Source: Streptomyces sp. BK208 (GTDB lineage: Bacteria > Actinomycetota > Actinomycetes > Streptomycetales > Streptomycetaceae). From it: a stretch of DNA of 64,000 nucleotides. Positions 20,146 to 30,089 of this stretch are shown here, in pieces. The notes beneath the pieces were generated by a model. The model searched no databases and was not told where the DNA came from. It worked only from the letters and a program-made list of their open reading frames with translations. The stretch spans positions 1-64,000 of the forward strand of contig NZ_SOAV01000002.1 of the NCBI RefSeq assembly GCF_004364245.1, read 5' to 3'. Positions within the stretch are counted from its first letter, which is position 1, and each line of letters begins with the position of its first letter. A program made the translations under genes and the position numbers.

Positions 20146-21150
20146 TCAGTCGTCGTCCGCGCGCGTCCTTCGGCGGCCGCCCAGTTCCACCGCCGTGCAG
20201 CGCCAGCGCAGGTCACGTCCCTGTTCCAGGCGGAACGCCATGGCACGCAGGCGGTCGCCCGCGCCGATGCGCGCGAAGACCTCCAGGGCTCCCGGCCGGG
20301 GCTCGAAGTAGCCGATGTCGCGGACCACGGGGGCGGCGCCGCGGGTGCGCAGCGGACCGCGTTCGGCGAGGTCGGCGAGATCGTCGTAGGCGTGGCCGAC
20401 GGTGTGGCGGAGCATCGAGTGGACGGGGCGCCTGCCGCTGAGGACGCCGAGGAGCAGCTCGGCGAAGTGGTCGGTGGGACTCAGCTGCGGGACGGGGCGG
20501 CGCGGGGTCTGTCCTAGGACGAGCGGCGCCGTGGCGGGGTGGACCGAGCGCGTCACCTCCGGGGCGTCGAGCGGGCGAGTGGCGGGGACCGGGCGGTCCG
20601 GGATGCCCGCTGGTGCGGCCGGGCCCGTTCCGACGGCCCGGACCCGGCCGGGCGTGGGCGGCCGGGTGTCCGCGGGCCGCGTACGGGTCCGCTGGGACCG
20701 TCCGGGGGAGCCCGGCGGACGCCCGCCGGGTGCGGTGGCGCGTGTGGCGCGTCCGCCGGGCCTGCGGGGCGGCAGGCCGCCGGGCACGCGCGGCGGGGTC
20801 TCCGCCGGGTCGGCCGCTTCCACGCCGGGCCTGCGGTGCGGCGGACCGGAGAGGGCGGGGGAGAGGGCGTCGGCGCGGCCGTCCGGGGCGCTGCGGCCGA
20901 GCGGCCGGGGCGTGGCGTCGGCGCCGACCCCGTACGGCCGGGTGTCGGCGCGGCCCGGCGGCCGAGGCGCGGTGCCGGAACCGGCGCCGTACGGCGCGGG
21001 TGAGACGGAGGAGTCGTACGGCGCGGCTGAGGCGGGTGAGGTGGGTGAGGCGGACGAGCTGTACGGCGCGGGTGAGGCGGGAGAGCCGTTCGGTGTGTTC
21101 AGGGGTGGGCGGCTGGTGCGGAGCTGGGTCCTGGTCATGACCTTGCGCAT
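20146..21150 (-). CDS. Rv3235-family protein
   Basis: A 334-residue protein. About 210 N-terminal residues are low complexity (Pro, Ala, Arg, Gly). The conserved domain occupies the C-terminal 110 residues: FAELLLGVLSGRRPVHSMLRHT, then a region ending RDLRWRCTAVELG. This matches the Rv3235-like family that lies close to secA in mycobacteria as well. The function is unknown. ATG at 21150 has GGGGA 5 bases upstream; the frame stays open for 42 more codons upstream. Confidence 0.75.
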   Translation of the reverse strand: MRKVMTRTQLRTSRPPLNTPNGSPASPAPYSSSASPTSPASAAPYDSSVSPAPYGAGSGTAPRPPGRADTRPYGVGADATPRPLGRSAPDGRADALSPALSGPPHRRPGVEAADPAETPPRVPGGLPPRRPGGRATRATAPGGRPPGSPGRSQRTRTRPADTRPPTPGRVRAVGTGPAAPAGIPDRPVPATRPLDAPEVTRSVHPATAPLVLGQTPRRPVPQLSPTDHFAELLLGVLSGRRPVHSMLRHTVGHAYDDLADLAERGPLRTRGAAPVVRDIGYFEPRPGALEVFARIGAGDRLRAMAFRLEQGRDLRWRCTAVELGGRRRTRADDD

Positions 21151-21468
21151 GGGGGTCCCCGTTCGGCGGCCCGGGCGATACCGGGCGGTAACTTCGCGGT
21201 CGGGGATCTTGTACGGGTTGGAAGGGCGGCGCGGCAAGGCGGCGGGCGAGCGCGCCGAGGGGGTCGAGAGGTTCACTTATCCGAGTGACCGGGGTGCCCG
21301 GAGAGCCCGGCCCGCCTCGGGTGGACCGGGTGAATTCCGGGCTCTCGGTGGACGCGTCGGACGCCGTGGGCGGGGACCCGAAAGGGGACACCCGCACGTA
21401 TCCTGAAGGCTCTCCCGCCGGGCCACCGAGCGCTCCGGCGGCGTCCCGACCACGAAAGCGGCAGACTC

Positions 21469-21972
21469 ATGCGCGTCTACGTCCCCCTGACCCTGTCCGG
21501 CCTCGCCGAGGCGCACCGGGCGGGGGAGCTGGGGGCCGGACCGCTCGTCGCCTACGCCGTCACCCCGGCGCTGCGCGAGTGGTACCGGTCGGACGACATC
21601 GAGGAGCTGGAGTACGCCGCCCTGAACCGGGCCGCGCTCGCCTCGCTGCGGCTGCTGGCGGCCGACGGCGACGCGGCGCGGCGCCGGGTCGTGGTCGCCG
21701 CCGACGTGCCCGACGGTGCCGCCACCGCCGGCCCGGACCGGGGACCGGACCCGGCCGCGCCGGGCGAGGTCCGGGTCGCCGGGCCGCTGCCGCTGGCCAA
21801 GGCGGCCGCGGTGCACGTCGACTCGGACGACGCGGAGGCGGACGTGCGCGCCGCGGCCGGGGCCCTGGCCGCGGCGGACGGCGGCGACGACGACGCCCAG
21901 TCCGTCGTGGACGGCGCGGAGGACCACGAGCTGCTCTGGTACGCGACGCAGGAGATCCCGAACCTGGTGTGA
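21469..21972 (+). CDS. DUF6912 family protein
   Basis: A 167-residue protein starting MRVYVPLTLSGLAEAHRAGELG. The conserved features are the opening beta strand, the segment AYAVTPALREWYRSDDIEELEYAAL, and the C-terminal LLWYATQEIPNLV. It resembles the actinobacterial DUF6912 group, whose function is unknown. It has no signal peptide or TM segment. It lies divergent from the Rv3235-family gene and 58 bases before the HAD-like gene. Confidence 0.8.
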   Translation: MRVYVPLTLSGLAEAHRAGELGAGPLVAYAVTPALREWYRSDDIEELEYAALNRAALASLRLLAADGDAARRRVVVAADVPDGAATAGPDRGPDPAAPGEVRVAGPLPLAKAAAVHVDSDDAEADVRAAAGALAAADGGDDDAQSVVDGAEDHELLWYATQEIPNLV

Positions 21973-22030
21973 CGCGGAACCCGCCACCGCGGCGCCCCGG
22001 CTGTCAGTGGCGACCGGTACGTTTTCGGGC

Positions 22031-22702
22031 ATGGGGATGCAGACGGGCGCACACATCGTGTGGGACTGGAACGGCACCCTGTTCCACGACAACGACGCGA
22101 TCATCGGGGCGACGAACGCGGCGTTCGCCGAGCTGGGGCTGGCGCCGATCACACTGGAGCGCTACCGGGCGCTGTACTGCGTGCCGGTGCCGAAGTTCTA
22201 CGAGCGGCTGATGGGCAGGATGCCCACCGACGCCGAGTGGGAGTTCATGGACGCGGCCTTCCAGCGCCATTACAGCGCGCACCGGGCGCGGTGCCGGCTC
22301 GCCGACGGCGTCACGGAGCTGCTCGCCGGCTGGCGGTCGGCCGGGCGCAGCCAGTCGATCCTCAGTATGTACGGCCACGACGAGCTGGTGCCGCTGGTCC
22401 AGGGGCTCGGGATCGAGGCGCACTTCATACGCGTCGACGGGCGGACCGGTCCGTCCGGGGGCAGCAAGGCCGAGCACATGGTGCGGCACCTCGCGCAGCT
22501 GGCGCTGTCCGGGGTGGAGCCCGCGCGCACGGTGGTGATCGGCGACGCCGCGGACGACGCGGTGGCGGCGCGCCACGTGGGTGCGGGGGCCGTGCTGTAC
22601 ACCGGGGGATCGCACAGCCGGGCCAGCCTGGAGGGGATCGGGGTGCCGGTGGTGGACACGCTGGCGGAGGCAGTGGTGGTGGCGGAGCAGCTGGCGGGGT
22701 GA
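22031..22702 (+). CDS. HAD-superfamily hydrolase-like protein
   Basis: A 223-residue HAD-fold protein. Motif I is WDWNGTLFHDN, in which the second Asp of the classical DxD is Asn. Later motifs are SMYGHDEL (motif II region), the Lys of GGSKAEHM, and VVIGDAADDAVAA (motif IV). The cap insertion is of the alpha-helical C1 type (phosphoglycolate phosphatase-like). Substrate is unknown. A TACGTT hexamer ends 7 bases before the ATG, so a leaderless mRNA is possible. ATG at 22037 is an alternative start. Confidence 0.82.
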   Translation: MGMQTGAHIVWDWNGTLFHDNDAIIGATNAAFAELGLAPITLERYRALYCVPVPKFYERLMGRMPTDAEWEFMDAAFQRHYSAHRARCRLADGVTELLAGWRSAGRSQSILSMYGHDELVPLVQGLGIEAHFIRVDGRTGPSGGSKAEHMVRHLAQLALSGVEPARTVVIGDAADDAVAARHVGAGAVLYTGGSHSRASLEGIGVPVVDTLAEAVVVAEQLAG

Positions 22703-22820
22703 CGGTGTCGCCCGGTGCGTCCGGCCGCGCCGTTACCCCGGGGTAGCTGTGCGGAACGTCCAAGTTGTCAGCCCGCTTTTGTACACATGCGGCCCATGAC
22801 GGGGAGCCCGTGCGGGGCGA

Positions 22821-22826
22821 TAGCCT
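22821..22826 (+). promoter_or_regulatory. candidate -10 element upstream of gdh
   Basis: TAGCCT fits the TAnnnT pattern of HrdB promoters, with an ATGACG at 22796-22801 as a possible -35 (19-base spacing). Transcription starting 7 bases on would begin at the GTG of a 133-codon open frame (22833) and give glutamate dehydrogenase a leader of about 340 bases. Confidence 0.4.
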
Positions 22827-22832
22827 TGTGGC

Positions 22833-23234
22833 GTGATCAGCGCGATAGCTCGCGGGGGCACTGGTGCCCCTGCCCTGCGCCCGGTACACACGGACGACAT
22901 CCGTGCCCGGGCGGCGGTCGCTGATCCCCGCGGGCGGGACGGGGCGGCACAGACCCCCGTCGGGCCGCCGCACACTCCCCGGACGGTGACGGCGAGAGCG
23001 AAGTCACACCCGGCGGAAGCGGCGACATTGGCTGATATGCCCCCGCTCCTCTCACCTTGCGGCATAGCGTCGGAGCAGACCGGACACCCCGTGTCCCGAC
23101 GTCATGCCGGAAGGCAGGAGACCGTACTTCCTTCTACGTCACGCAACGGCGCGCGACAGGAGCCAGAGGACAATGCAGACCAAGCTGGACGAAGCCAAGG
23201 CCGAGCTGCTCGAAAGGGCTGCGCGGGTAGCTGA
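22833..23234 (+). CDS. doubtful small ORF overlapping the gdh start
   Basis: A 133-codon frame beginning MISAIARGGTGAPALRP. It starts with GTG 7 bases after a TAnnnT hexamer, so it could be read from a leaderless mRNA. It has no recognised domain, is rich in Ala, Arg and Pro, and ends 62 bases inside the glutamate dehydrogenase gene in another frame. It fills the otherwise unexplained 470-base gap between the HAD-like gene and gdh. It may be a leader peptide gene, or simply a chance frame in GC-rich DNA. Confidence 0.3.
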   Translation: MISAIARGGTGAPALRPVHTDDIRARAAVADPRGRDGAAQTPVGPPHTPRTVTARAKSHPAEAATLADMPPLLSPCGIASEQTGHPVSRRHAGRQETVLPSTSRNGARQEPEDNADQAGRSQGRAARKGCAGS

Positions 23235-26200
23235 GAACAGCCCGGTCGGGGGGCACCTACCGACTGGGACGACGGGCGAGGGATCTCCGGGCACCCCGGA
23301 CGGCCCGGACGGCACCCCGGACTACGCATCCGTGTTCGCGTTCCTCCAGCGCTACTACCGGCACACCGCCCCGGAGGACCTGACCGACCGCGACCCGGTC
23401 GACGTCTTCGGAGCCGCCGTCTCGCACTACCGGCTGGCCGAGAACCGCCCGCAGGGCACGGCCAACGTCCGCGTGCACACCCCGACGGTCGAGGAGAACG
23501 GCTGGACGTGCAGCCACTCCGTCGTCGAGGTGGTCACCGACGACATGCCCTTCCTCGTCGACTCCGTGACCAACGAGCTGACCCGCCAGGGCCGTGGCAT
23601 CCACGTCGTCGTGCACCCGCAGATCGTGGTGCGGCGCGACATCGCCGGCAAGCTCGTCGAGGTCCTCGCCGGACCGCCCACCGCGGACCTGCCGCACGAC
23701 GCGCACACCGAGTCCTGGATCCACGTCGAGATCGACCGCGAGACCGACCGCGGCGACCTGAAGCAGATCACCGCAGATCTGCTGCGCGTCCTGAACGACG
23801 TCCGCGAGACCGTCGAGGACTGGAGCAAGATGCGGGAGGCGGCCGTCCGCATCGCGGACCAGCTGCCGACCGAGGCCACCCCCGAGGACCTCCCGGCGCG
23901 GGAGCTGGAGGAGGCCCGCGAGCTGCTGCGCTGGCTGGCCGACGACCACTTCACCTTCCTCGGCTACCGCGAGTACCAGCTGCGCGAGGACGACTCCCTC
24001 GGCGCCGTCGCCGGCACCGGCCTCGGCATCCTGCGCTCCGACCCGCACCACGAGACCGACGAGAGCCACCCCGTCAGCCCCTCCTTCGAGCGGCTGCCCG
24101 CCGACGCCCGCGCCAAGGCCCGCGAGCACCGGCTGCTGGTCCTGACCAAGGCGAACAGCCGGGCCACCGTGCACCGGCCCTCGTACCTCGACTACGTCGG
24201 CGTCAAGAAGTTCGACGAGAACGGCAACGTGGTCGGCGAGCGGCGCTTCCTCGGCTTGTTCTCCTCCGCCGCGTACACCGAGTCCGTGCGCCGGGTGCCG
24301 GTCGTGCGGCGCAAGGTGGAGGAGGTGCTGGCGCGGGCCGGCTTCTCGCCCAACAGCCACGACGGCCGGGACCTGCTGCAGATCCTGGAGACGTACCCGC
24401 GCGACGAGATGTTCCAGACCTCGGTCGAGGAGCTGGAGCCGATCGTCACCTCCGTGCTCTACCTCCAGGAGCGGCGCCGCCTGCGCCTCTACCTGCGCCA
24501 GGACGAGTACGGCCGCTACTACTCGGCCCTCGTCTACCTCCCCCGCGACCGCTACACCACCGGGGTCCGGCTGCGGATCATCGACATCCTCAAGGAGGAG
24601 CTCGGCGGCACCAGCGTCGACTTCACGGCCTGGAACACCGAGTCGATCCTGTCCCGGCTGCACTTCGTGGTCCGCGTCCCGCAGGGCACCGAGCTGCCGC
24701 ACCTGTCCGACGCCGACAAGGAGCGCGTCGAGACCCGGCTCGTCGAGGCCGCCCGTTCCTGGGCCGACGGATTCGGCGAGGCGCTGACCGCCGAGGTCGG
24801 CGAGGAGCGCGCCGCGGAGCTGCTGCGCCACTACGGGTCCGCCTTCCCCGAGGGCTACAAGGCCGACCACGGCCCGCGCTCCGCGGTCGCCGACCTCGGC
24901 CACCTGGAGCAGCTCGACGAGGAGAAGACCTTCGCGCTGAGCCTGTACGAGCCGGTCGGCGCCGCCCCCGAGGAGCGGCGCTTCAAGATCTACCAGAAGG
25001 GCGGCACGGTCTCCCTGTCCGCCGTGCTGCCGGTGCTCAGCCGGCTCGGCGTCGAGGTCACCGACGAGCGGCCCTACGAGCTGCGCTGCGCGGACCGCAC
25101 CACGGCCTGGATCTACGACTTCGGCCTGCGCATGCCCAAGGCGCCGGCCGGCGGCGTCGACTACCGCGGCGACGACGCCCGCGAGCGGGTCCAGGACGCC
25201 TTCGCCGCCACCTGGACCGGCAAGGCGGAGAACGACGGGTTCAACGCCCTCGTGCTCAGCGCCGGGCTGACCTGGCGGCAGGCGATGGTGCTGCGCGCGT
25301 ACGCGAAGTACCTGCGGCAGGCCGGTTCGACGTTCAGCCAGGACTACATGGAGGACACCCTCCGCAACAACGTCCACACCACGCGGCTGCTCGTCTCCCT
25401 GTTCGAGGCGCGGATGGCGCCGGAGCGCCAGCGCGCCGGGCGCGAGATCGTCGACGCCCTGCTCGAAGAGGTCGACGCCGCCCTCGACCAGGTCGCCAGC
25501 CTCGACGAGGACCGGATCCTGCGGTCCTTCCTCACCGTCATCAAGGCCACGCTGCGGACCAACTTCTTCCAGAAGGCGAGCGGCGGCGTCCCGCACGACT
25601 ACGTCTCCATGAAGTTCGACCCGCGGGCCATTCCCGACCTGCCCGCGCCGCGCCCGGCGTTCGAGATCTGGGTGTACTCGCCGCGCGTCGAGGGCGTGCA
25701 CCTGCGCTTCGGCAAGGTCGCGCGCGGTGGCCTGCGCTGGTCGGACCGCCGGGAGGACTTCCGCACCGAGATCCTCGGCCTGGTCAAGGCGCAGATGGTG
25801 AAGAACACCGTCATCGTGCCGGTCGGCGCCAAGGGCGGCTTCGTCGCCAAGCAGCTGCCCGACCCGAGCGTGGACCGCGACGCCTGGATGGCGGAGGGCA
25901 TCGCCAGCTACCGGACCTTCATCTCGGCGCTGCTCGACATCACCGACAACATGGTGGCCGGCGAGGTCGTGCACCCCGCCGACGTCGTCCGGCACGACGA
26001 GGACGACACCTACCTCGTCGTCGCCGCCGACAAGGGCACCGCGAAGTTCTCCGACATCGCCAACGAGGTCGCCGAGTCCTACAACTTCTGGCTCGGGGAC
26101 GCCTTCGCCTCCGGCGGCAGCGCGGGTTACGACCACAAGGGCATGGGCATCACCGCCCGCGGCGCCTGGGAGTCCGTCAAGCGGCACTTCCGGGAGCTGG

Positions 26201-28134
26201 GCGTGGACACCCAGACCCAGGACTTCACCGTCGTCGGCATCGGTGACATGTCCGGCGACGTCTTCGGCAACGGCATGCTGCTCAGCGAGCACATCCGCCT
26301 GGTGGCCGCCTTCGACCACCGGCACATCTTCATCGACCCGACGCCGGACGCGGCCACCTCGTACGCCGAGCGCCGCCGGCTGTTCGAGCTGGCCCGCTCC
26401 TCCTGGGAGGACTACGACACCGGGCTGCTCTCGGCGGGCGGCGGCATCTTCCCGCGCACGGCCAAGTCCATCCCGGTCAACGCGCACGTCCGCGAGGCCC
26501 TCGGCATCGAGCCGGGCATCACCAAGATGACCCCGGCCGAGCTGATGAAGGCGATCCTCAGCTCCCCGGTGGACCTGCTGTGGAACGGCGGCATCGGCAC
26601 GTACGTCAAGGCGTCCACCGAGTCCAACGCCGACGTCGGCGACAAGGGCAACGACGCCATCCGCGTCGACGGCAAGGACCTGCGGGTCCAGGTCGTCGGC
26701 GAGGGCGGCAACCTCGGCCTGACCCAGCTGGGCCGGATCGAGTTCGCGCTGCAGGGCGGCCGGATCAACACCGACGCCATCGACAACAGCGCGGGCGTGG
26801 ACACCTCCGACCACGAGGTGAACATCAAGATCCTGCTCAACGGTCTGGTCAAGGACGGCGACATGACCGTCAAGCAGCGCAACAAGCTGCTCGCCCAGAT
26901 GACCGACGAGGTCGGCGCGCTGGTCCTGCGCAACAACTACGCCCAGAACACGGCGATCGCCAACGCGCTCGCGCAGTCCAAGGACATGCTCCACGCCCAG
27001 CAGCGCTTCATGCGCCACCTGGTCAGGGAGGGCCACCTCGACCGGGCCCTGGAGTTCCTGCCCACGGACCGCCAGATCCGCGAGCGGCTCGGCGGCGGAC
27101 GCGGCCTGACCGGCCCGGAGACGGCCGTGCTGCTGGCGTACACGAAGATCACGGTCGCCGAGGAGCTGCTGCACACCTCGCTGCCGGACGACCCGTACCT
27201 CAAGGGTCTGCTGCACGCCTACTTCCCGACGGCGCTGCGCGAGCAGTTCGCCGAGCAGGTCGACAGCCACCCGCTGCGCCGCGAGATCACGACGACGGTC
27301 CTGGTCAACGACACGGTCAACACGGGCGGTACGACGTATCTGCACCGGATGCGCGAGGAGACCGGCGCGTCGCTCGAGGAGATCGTGCGGGCGCAGACCG
27401 CGGCGCGGGCGATCTTCAGCTCCTCCCCGGTGTGGGACGCGGTGGAGGCGCTGGACAACAAGGTCGACGCGGCCGTCCAGACCCGGATCCGGCTGCACTC
27501 GCGCCGCCTGGTCGAGCGTGGCACGCGCTGGCTGCTGAACAACCGGCCGCAGCCGCTGGAGCTGGCCGAGACGGTGGACTTCTTCGCCGAGCGGGTCGAG
27601 CAGGTGTGGGCGCAGCTGCCGAAGCTGCTGCGTGGTGCGGACGCCGAGTGGTACCAGCACATCTACGACGAGTTGACCGCCGCCGGTGTTCCGGACGAGC
27701 CGGCCACGCGGGTGGCCGGGTTCTCCTCGGCGTTCGCGACGCTGGACATCGTGTCGGTGGCCGACCGCATGGGCAAGGAGCCGCTGGACGTCGCCGAGGT
27801 GTACTACGACCTCGCCGACCGGCTCGGCGTCACCCAGCTGATGGACCGGATCAGTGACCTGCCGCGGGACGACCGCTGGCAGTCGATGGCCCGGGCGGCG
27901 ATCCGTGAGGACCTGTACGCGGCGCACGCGTCGCTGACCGCGGACGTCCTGGCGGTGGGGAACGGAACGTCCACGCCGGAGCAGCGGTTCAAGGCGTGGG
28001 AGGAGAGGAACGCGGCGATTCTCGGGCGGGCGCGGACGACGCTGGAGGAGATCCGGTCGTCGGACGAGTTCGATCTGTCGAATCTGTCGGTGGCGATGCG
28101 GACGATGCGGACGTTGCTGCGCACGCATTCGTAG
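23173..28134 (+). CDS. gdhB: large NAD-specific glutamate dehydrogenase (GDH180 class)
   Basis: A 1653-residue enzyme of the 180-kDa class (first recognised in Streptomyces clavuligerus), which interconverts glutamate and 2-oxoglutarate with NAD. The N-terminal 700 residues hold ACT-like regulatory regions. The catalytic core has GGLRWSDRREDFRTE near residue 850 and VPVGAKGGFVAKQ near 885, with the NAD-binding part after it (VVGIGDMSGDVFGNGMLLS). The C-terminal 500 residues are helical. AGAGGA precedes the ATG at 23173. The long antisense open frame opposite is a GC artefact. Confidence 0.95.
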   Translation: MQTKLDEAKAELLERAARVAENSPVGGHLPTGTTGEGSPGTPDGPDGTPDYASVFAFLQRYYRHTAPEDLTDRDPVDVFGAAVSHYRLAENRPQGTANVRVHTPTVEENGWTCSHSVVEVVTDDMPFLVDSVTNELTRQGRGIHVVVHPQIVVRRDIAGKLVEVLAGPPTADLPHDAHTESWIHVEIDRETDRGDLKQITADLLRVLNDVRETVEDWSKMREAAVRIADQLPTEATPEDLPARELEEARELLRWLADDHFTFLGYREYQLREDDSLGAVAGTGLGILRSDPHHETDESHPVSPSFERLPADARAKAREHRLLVLTKANSRATVHRPSYLDYVGVKKFDENGNVVGERRFLGLFSSAAYTESVRRVPVVRRKVEEVLARAGFSPNSHDGRDLLQILETYPRDEMFQTSVEELEPIVTSVLYLQERRRLRLYLRQDEYGRYYSALVYLPRDRYTTGVRLRIIDILKEELGGTSVDFTAWNTESILSRLHFVVRVPQGTELPHLSDADKERVETRLVEAARSWADGFGEALTAEVGEERAAELLRHYGSAFPEGYKADHGPRSAVADLGHLEQLDEEKTFALSLYEPVGAAPEERRFKIYQKGGTVSLSAVLPVLSRLGVEVTDERPYELRCADRTTAWIYDFGLRMPKAPAGGVDYRGDDARERVQDAFAATWTGKAENDGFNALVLSAGLTWRQAMVLRAYAKYLRQAGSTFSQDYMEDTLRNNVHTTRLLVSLFEARMAPERQRAGREIVDALLEEVDAALDQVASLDEDRILRSFLTVIKATLRTNFFQKASGGVPHDYVSMKFDPRAIPDLPAPRPAFEIWVYSPRVEGVHLRFGKVARGGLRWSDRREDFRTEILGLVKAQMVKNTVIVPVGAKGGFVAKQLPDPSVDRDAWMAEGIASYRTFISALLDITDNMVAGEVVHPADVVRHDEDDTYLVVAADKGTAKFSDIANEVAESYNFWLGDAFASGGSAGYDHKGMGITARGAWESVKRHFRELGVDTQTQDFTVVGIGDMSGDVFGNGMLLSEHIRLVAAFDHRHIFIDPTPDAATSYAERRRLFELARSSWEDYDTGLLSAGGGIFPRTAKSIPVNAHVREALGIEPGITKMTPAELMKAILSSPVDLLWNGGIGTYVKASTESNADVGDKGNDAIRVDGKDLRVQVVGEGGNLGLTQLGRIEFALQGGRINTDAIDNSAGVDTSDHEVNIKILLNGLVKDGDMTVKQRNKLLAQMTDEVGALVLRNNYAQNTAIANALAQSKDMLHAQQRFMRHLVREGHLDRALEFLPTDRQIRERLGGGRGLTGPETAVLLAYTKITVAEELLHTSLPDDPYLKGLLHAYFPTALREQFAEQVDSHPLRREITTTVLVNDTVNTGGTTYLHRMREETGASLEEIVRAQTAARAIFSSSPVWDAVEALDNKVDAAVQTRIRLHSRRLVERGTRWLLNNRPQPLELAETVDFFAERVEQVWAQLPKLLRGADAEWYQHIYDELTAAGVPDEPATRVAGFSSAFATLDIVSVADRMGKEPLDVAEVYYDLADRLGVTQLMDRISDLPRDDRWQSMARAAIREDLYAAHASLTADVLAVGNGTSTPEQRFKAWEERNAAILGRARTTLEEIRSSDEFDLSNLSVAMRTMRTLLRTHS

Positions 28135-28256
28135 GCGGTACGGCGTTCGCGCCGGTGCTGTGTGAGGCGCCCCGGGCCGGGTCGGTCCGGGGCGCCTTTG
28201 CGTCGTGCGCGGGGTGAGGGTGGGCGCGGGGTGGGGTGCGCTGCCCGGCGCTTGCG

Positions 28257-28375
28257 GGGTGCCGCTGCGCCCACCCGTGCCGCCCCAGCGGCACGACTGC
28301 CCGCAGCTACGGAGGGGGGAGGGCGGTAGGCACGACTGTCCGCGGTTATGGGGGGGCACGGCTGCCCGCGGTTAT
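28257..28375. repeat. dispersed intergenic repeat, copy 2, with tandem tail
   Basis: Bases 28257-28308 are identical to copy 1 at 16210-16261, including the 9-bp inverted repeat. The right end then recurs twice more in degenerate form as GCACGACTGTCCGCGGTTATG-like units near 28330-28350 and 28356-28376. It fills the gap between gdh and the convergent glycosyltransferase and may act as a bidirectional terminator. Confidence 0.85.
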
Positions 28376-28376
28376 G

Positions 28377-30089
28377 TCAGCGGAGGACGTTGGCGATCAG
28401 GCGGGCCGCTCTTCGTGTTCTCGGGGTGGACAGGCGGCGGGCTGCTGGGCGGATGAGCGTGGCCGTCGGGCCCACCGGTTGCCAGGTGATCTGGAGGCGG
28501 CCCGGGTTGTGGCCCTCAGGGCGGAGGGTGACGCGGTGGGGAGTGAGGCCGGCGCGGTGGGGGACGCGGGCCGTGAGGGGCGTGAAGGTCAGCGGCGCCA
28601 GCAGGATGCCCGTGTGGGTGCGGCCCCGGTGGCGCAGCCGGAGCACGGGATGACGGGTGCCCTCGAAGCCCTGGAGCGGGAGACGGGCCGCCGCCAGGTC
28701 CAGGCGCACGCGGCCCTCGAAGAGACCGGGGCCGACGGGCGAGAGGCGGAAGGCGACCGTGAGGCGCCGGCGGCCGGGGGAGAGGTGGAGCACGGCGAGC
28801 TGGGGGCCGACCGGGAGACGCAGGGCCGGGTCGTAGGTGCGGACGGTGAGGTCGACGGCGGCGCCGGGACCGCGCGCGATCTCCGTGATCTCGTGCCGGA
28901 GCAGGGCGGTGAAGAACGGGCGGGTGTCCAGGCCGAGGTCCGTCAGGTCCAGCTCGCGCCGGGCCTCCGGGGACTGCGGGACCTCCTCGCCCCAATACAC
29001 GCGGCCGCTCTCCTCGTCCGGCGTCACCCGGCGGGGCGCCACGTCGTGGCCCAGGCCCCGGGCAGCCGTCCGCAGGTCGGACAGGCGCCGGTCGCGCAGC
29101 AGCCGCAGGACGACCCGTTCGGCGCGCGGCAGCCGGGCGTAGGCGCCCTCGGCGAGGGTGTCGAGGTAGGGGTTCATCAGGTCGGCGAAGGACGCCAGCC
29201 ACGCGTCGTCCCGGTAGGGCAGGTCACCGGCGTACATCCGGAAGTCGTGCTTGAGGAACTTGAAGTCCTTGTCCTCGCGCAGCGTCTCGTGCCCGCTCTC
29301 GGCCAGGAAGGCGTCGATGAGCCGCTGCACGTGGACGCGGTCGCGGACGTTGGAGAGCTTGTGCCGCTGGTTGGAGATGGAGGCGGTCTCGGAGGCGGCG
29401 TACGGGGCTATGTACCAGCGGTAGACCGGCTCGGGGACGACCGTGAACCGTTTGGCCAGGCAGTAGGCCTGTGCCGAGAAGAGCTGGTCCTCGTAGTGGA
29501 TGCCCTCGGGGAAGCGCAGGCCGTGCCGGTCGAGGAAGGCGCGCGCGTACATCTTGCTGGTCGACAGGTGCTCGAAGAGCAGCCGGGGGTCGGCCCCGAT
29601 GCCGTCCAGGGTGCGGCGCTCGGCGACCAGGTGCGGCATCCAGGTGGTGCGGCGTCCGCCGTCCACGCGGACGCGGTGCACCGCGCCCATGGCGAAGTCC
29701 AGGTCGCGTTCGCGGTGGGCGGCGAGCAGGACCTCCACGGCACGCTCGGGCAGTTCGTCGTCGCTGTCCAGGAACATCAGGTACGGCGCCCGCGCGATCT
29801 CCAGGGCGCGGTTGCGCGGGGCGCTGCATCCGCCGCTGTTCTCCGGCAGCCGCAGGTACACGACCCGCGGATCGTGGGCGGCCAGTTCGCGGGCCACCTC
29901 CTCGGTGGCGTCCGTCGAGTGGTCGTCGCTGATGACGACCTCGATGTTCGCGTGCGTCTGCCGCAGCACGGACGCGACCGCGCGGGGGAGGCGCTCGGCG
30001 TCGTTGTAGACGATGACCGTGACGGTGACGTCGGGGACCCGCAGGGGCAGGAGCGCGCCCGTGGCCGGGCTCGTGGTGGCTGTCCTCAT
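28377..30089 (-). CDS. GT2-family glycosyltransferase
   Basis: A 570-residue protein. Residues 20-270 are a GT-A (GT2) domain: VTVIVYNDAERLPRAVASVL, ISDDHSTDAT, and the nucleotide-sugar/metal motif FLDSDDE at 107-113. The C-terminal 300 residues are helical, then beta-rich, without a recognised domain. It lacks TM segments, so it is a cytoplasmic enzyme that probably adds sugars to a wall glycopolymer. Its start overlaps the stop of the upstream glycerophosphotransferase-like gene as ATGA, which places both in one operon. Confidence 0.88.
   Translation of the reverse strand: MRTATTSPATGALLPLRVPDVTVTVIVYNDAERLPRAVASVLRQTHANIEVVISDDHSTDATEEVARELAAHDPRVVYLRLPENSGGCSAPRNRALEIARAPYLMFLDSDDELPERAVEVLLAAHRERDLDFAMGAVHRVRVDGGRRTTWMPHLVAERRTLDGIGADPRLLFEHLSTSKMYARAFLDRHGLRFPEGIHYEDQLFSAQAYCLAKRFTVVPEPVYRWYIAPYAASETASISNQRHKLSNVRDRVHVQRLIDAFLAESGHETLREDKDFKFLKHDFRMYAGDLPYRDDAWLASFADLMNPYLDTLAEGAYARLPRAERVVLRLLRDRRLSDLRTAARGLGHDVAPRRVTPDEESGRVYWGEEVPQSPEARRELDLTDLGLDTRPFFTALLRHEITEIARGPGAAVDLTVRTYDPALRLPVGPQLAVLHLSPGRRRLTVAFRLSPVGPGLFEGRVRLDLAAARLPLQGFEGTRHPVLRLRHRGRTHTGILLAPLTFTPLTARVPHRAGLTPHRVTLRPEGHNPGRLQITWQPVGPTATLIRPAARRLSTPRTRRAARLIANVLR

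Noticed and set aside
23257..28359. A 1700-codon open frame antisense to glutamate dehydrogenase
   Set aside because: It mirrors the real gene, has the biased residue pattern of a GC-rich complementary frame, and has no recognisable domain.
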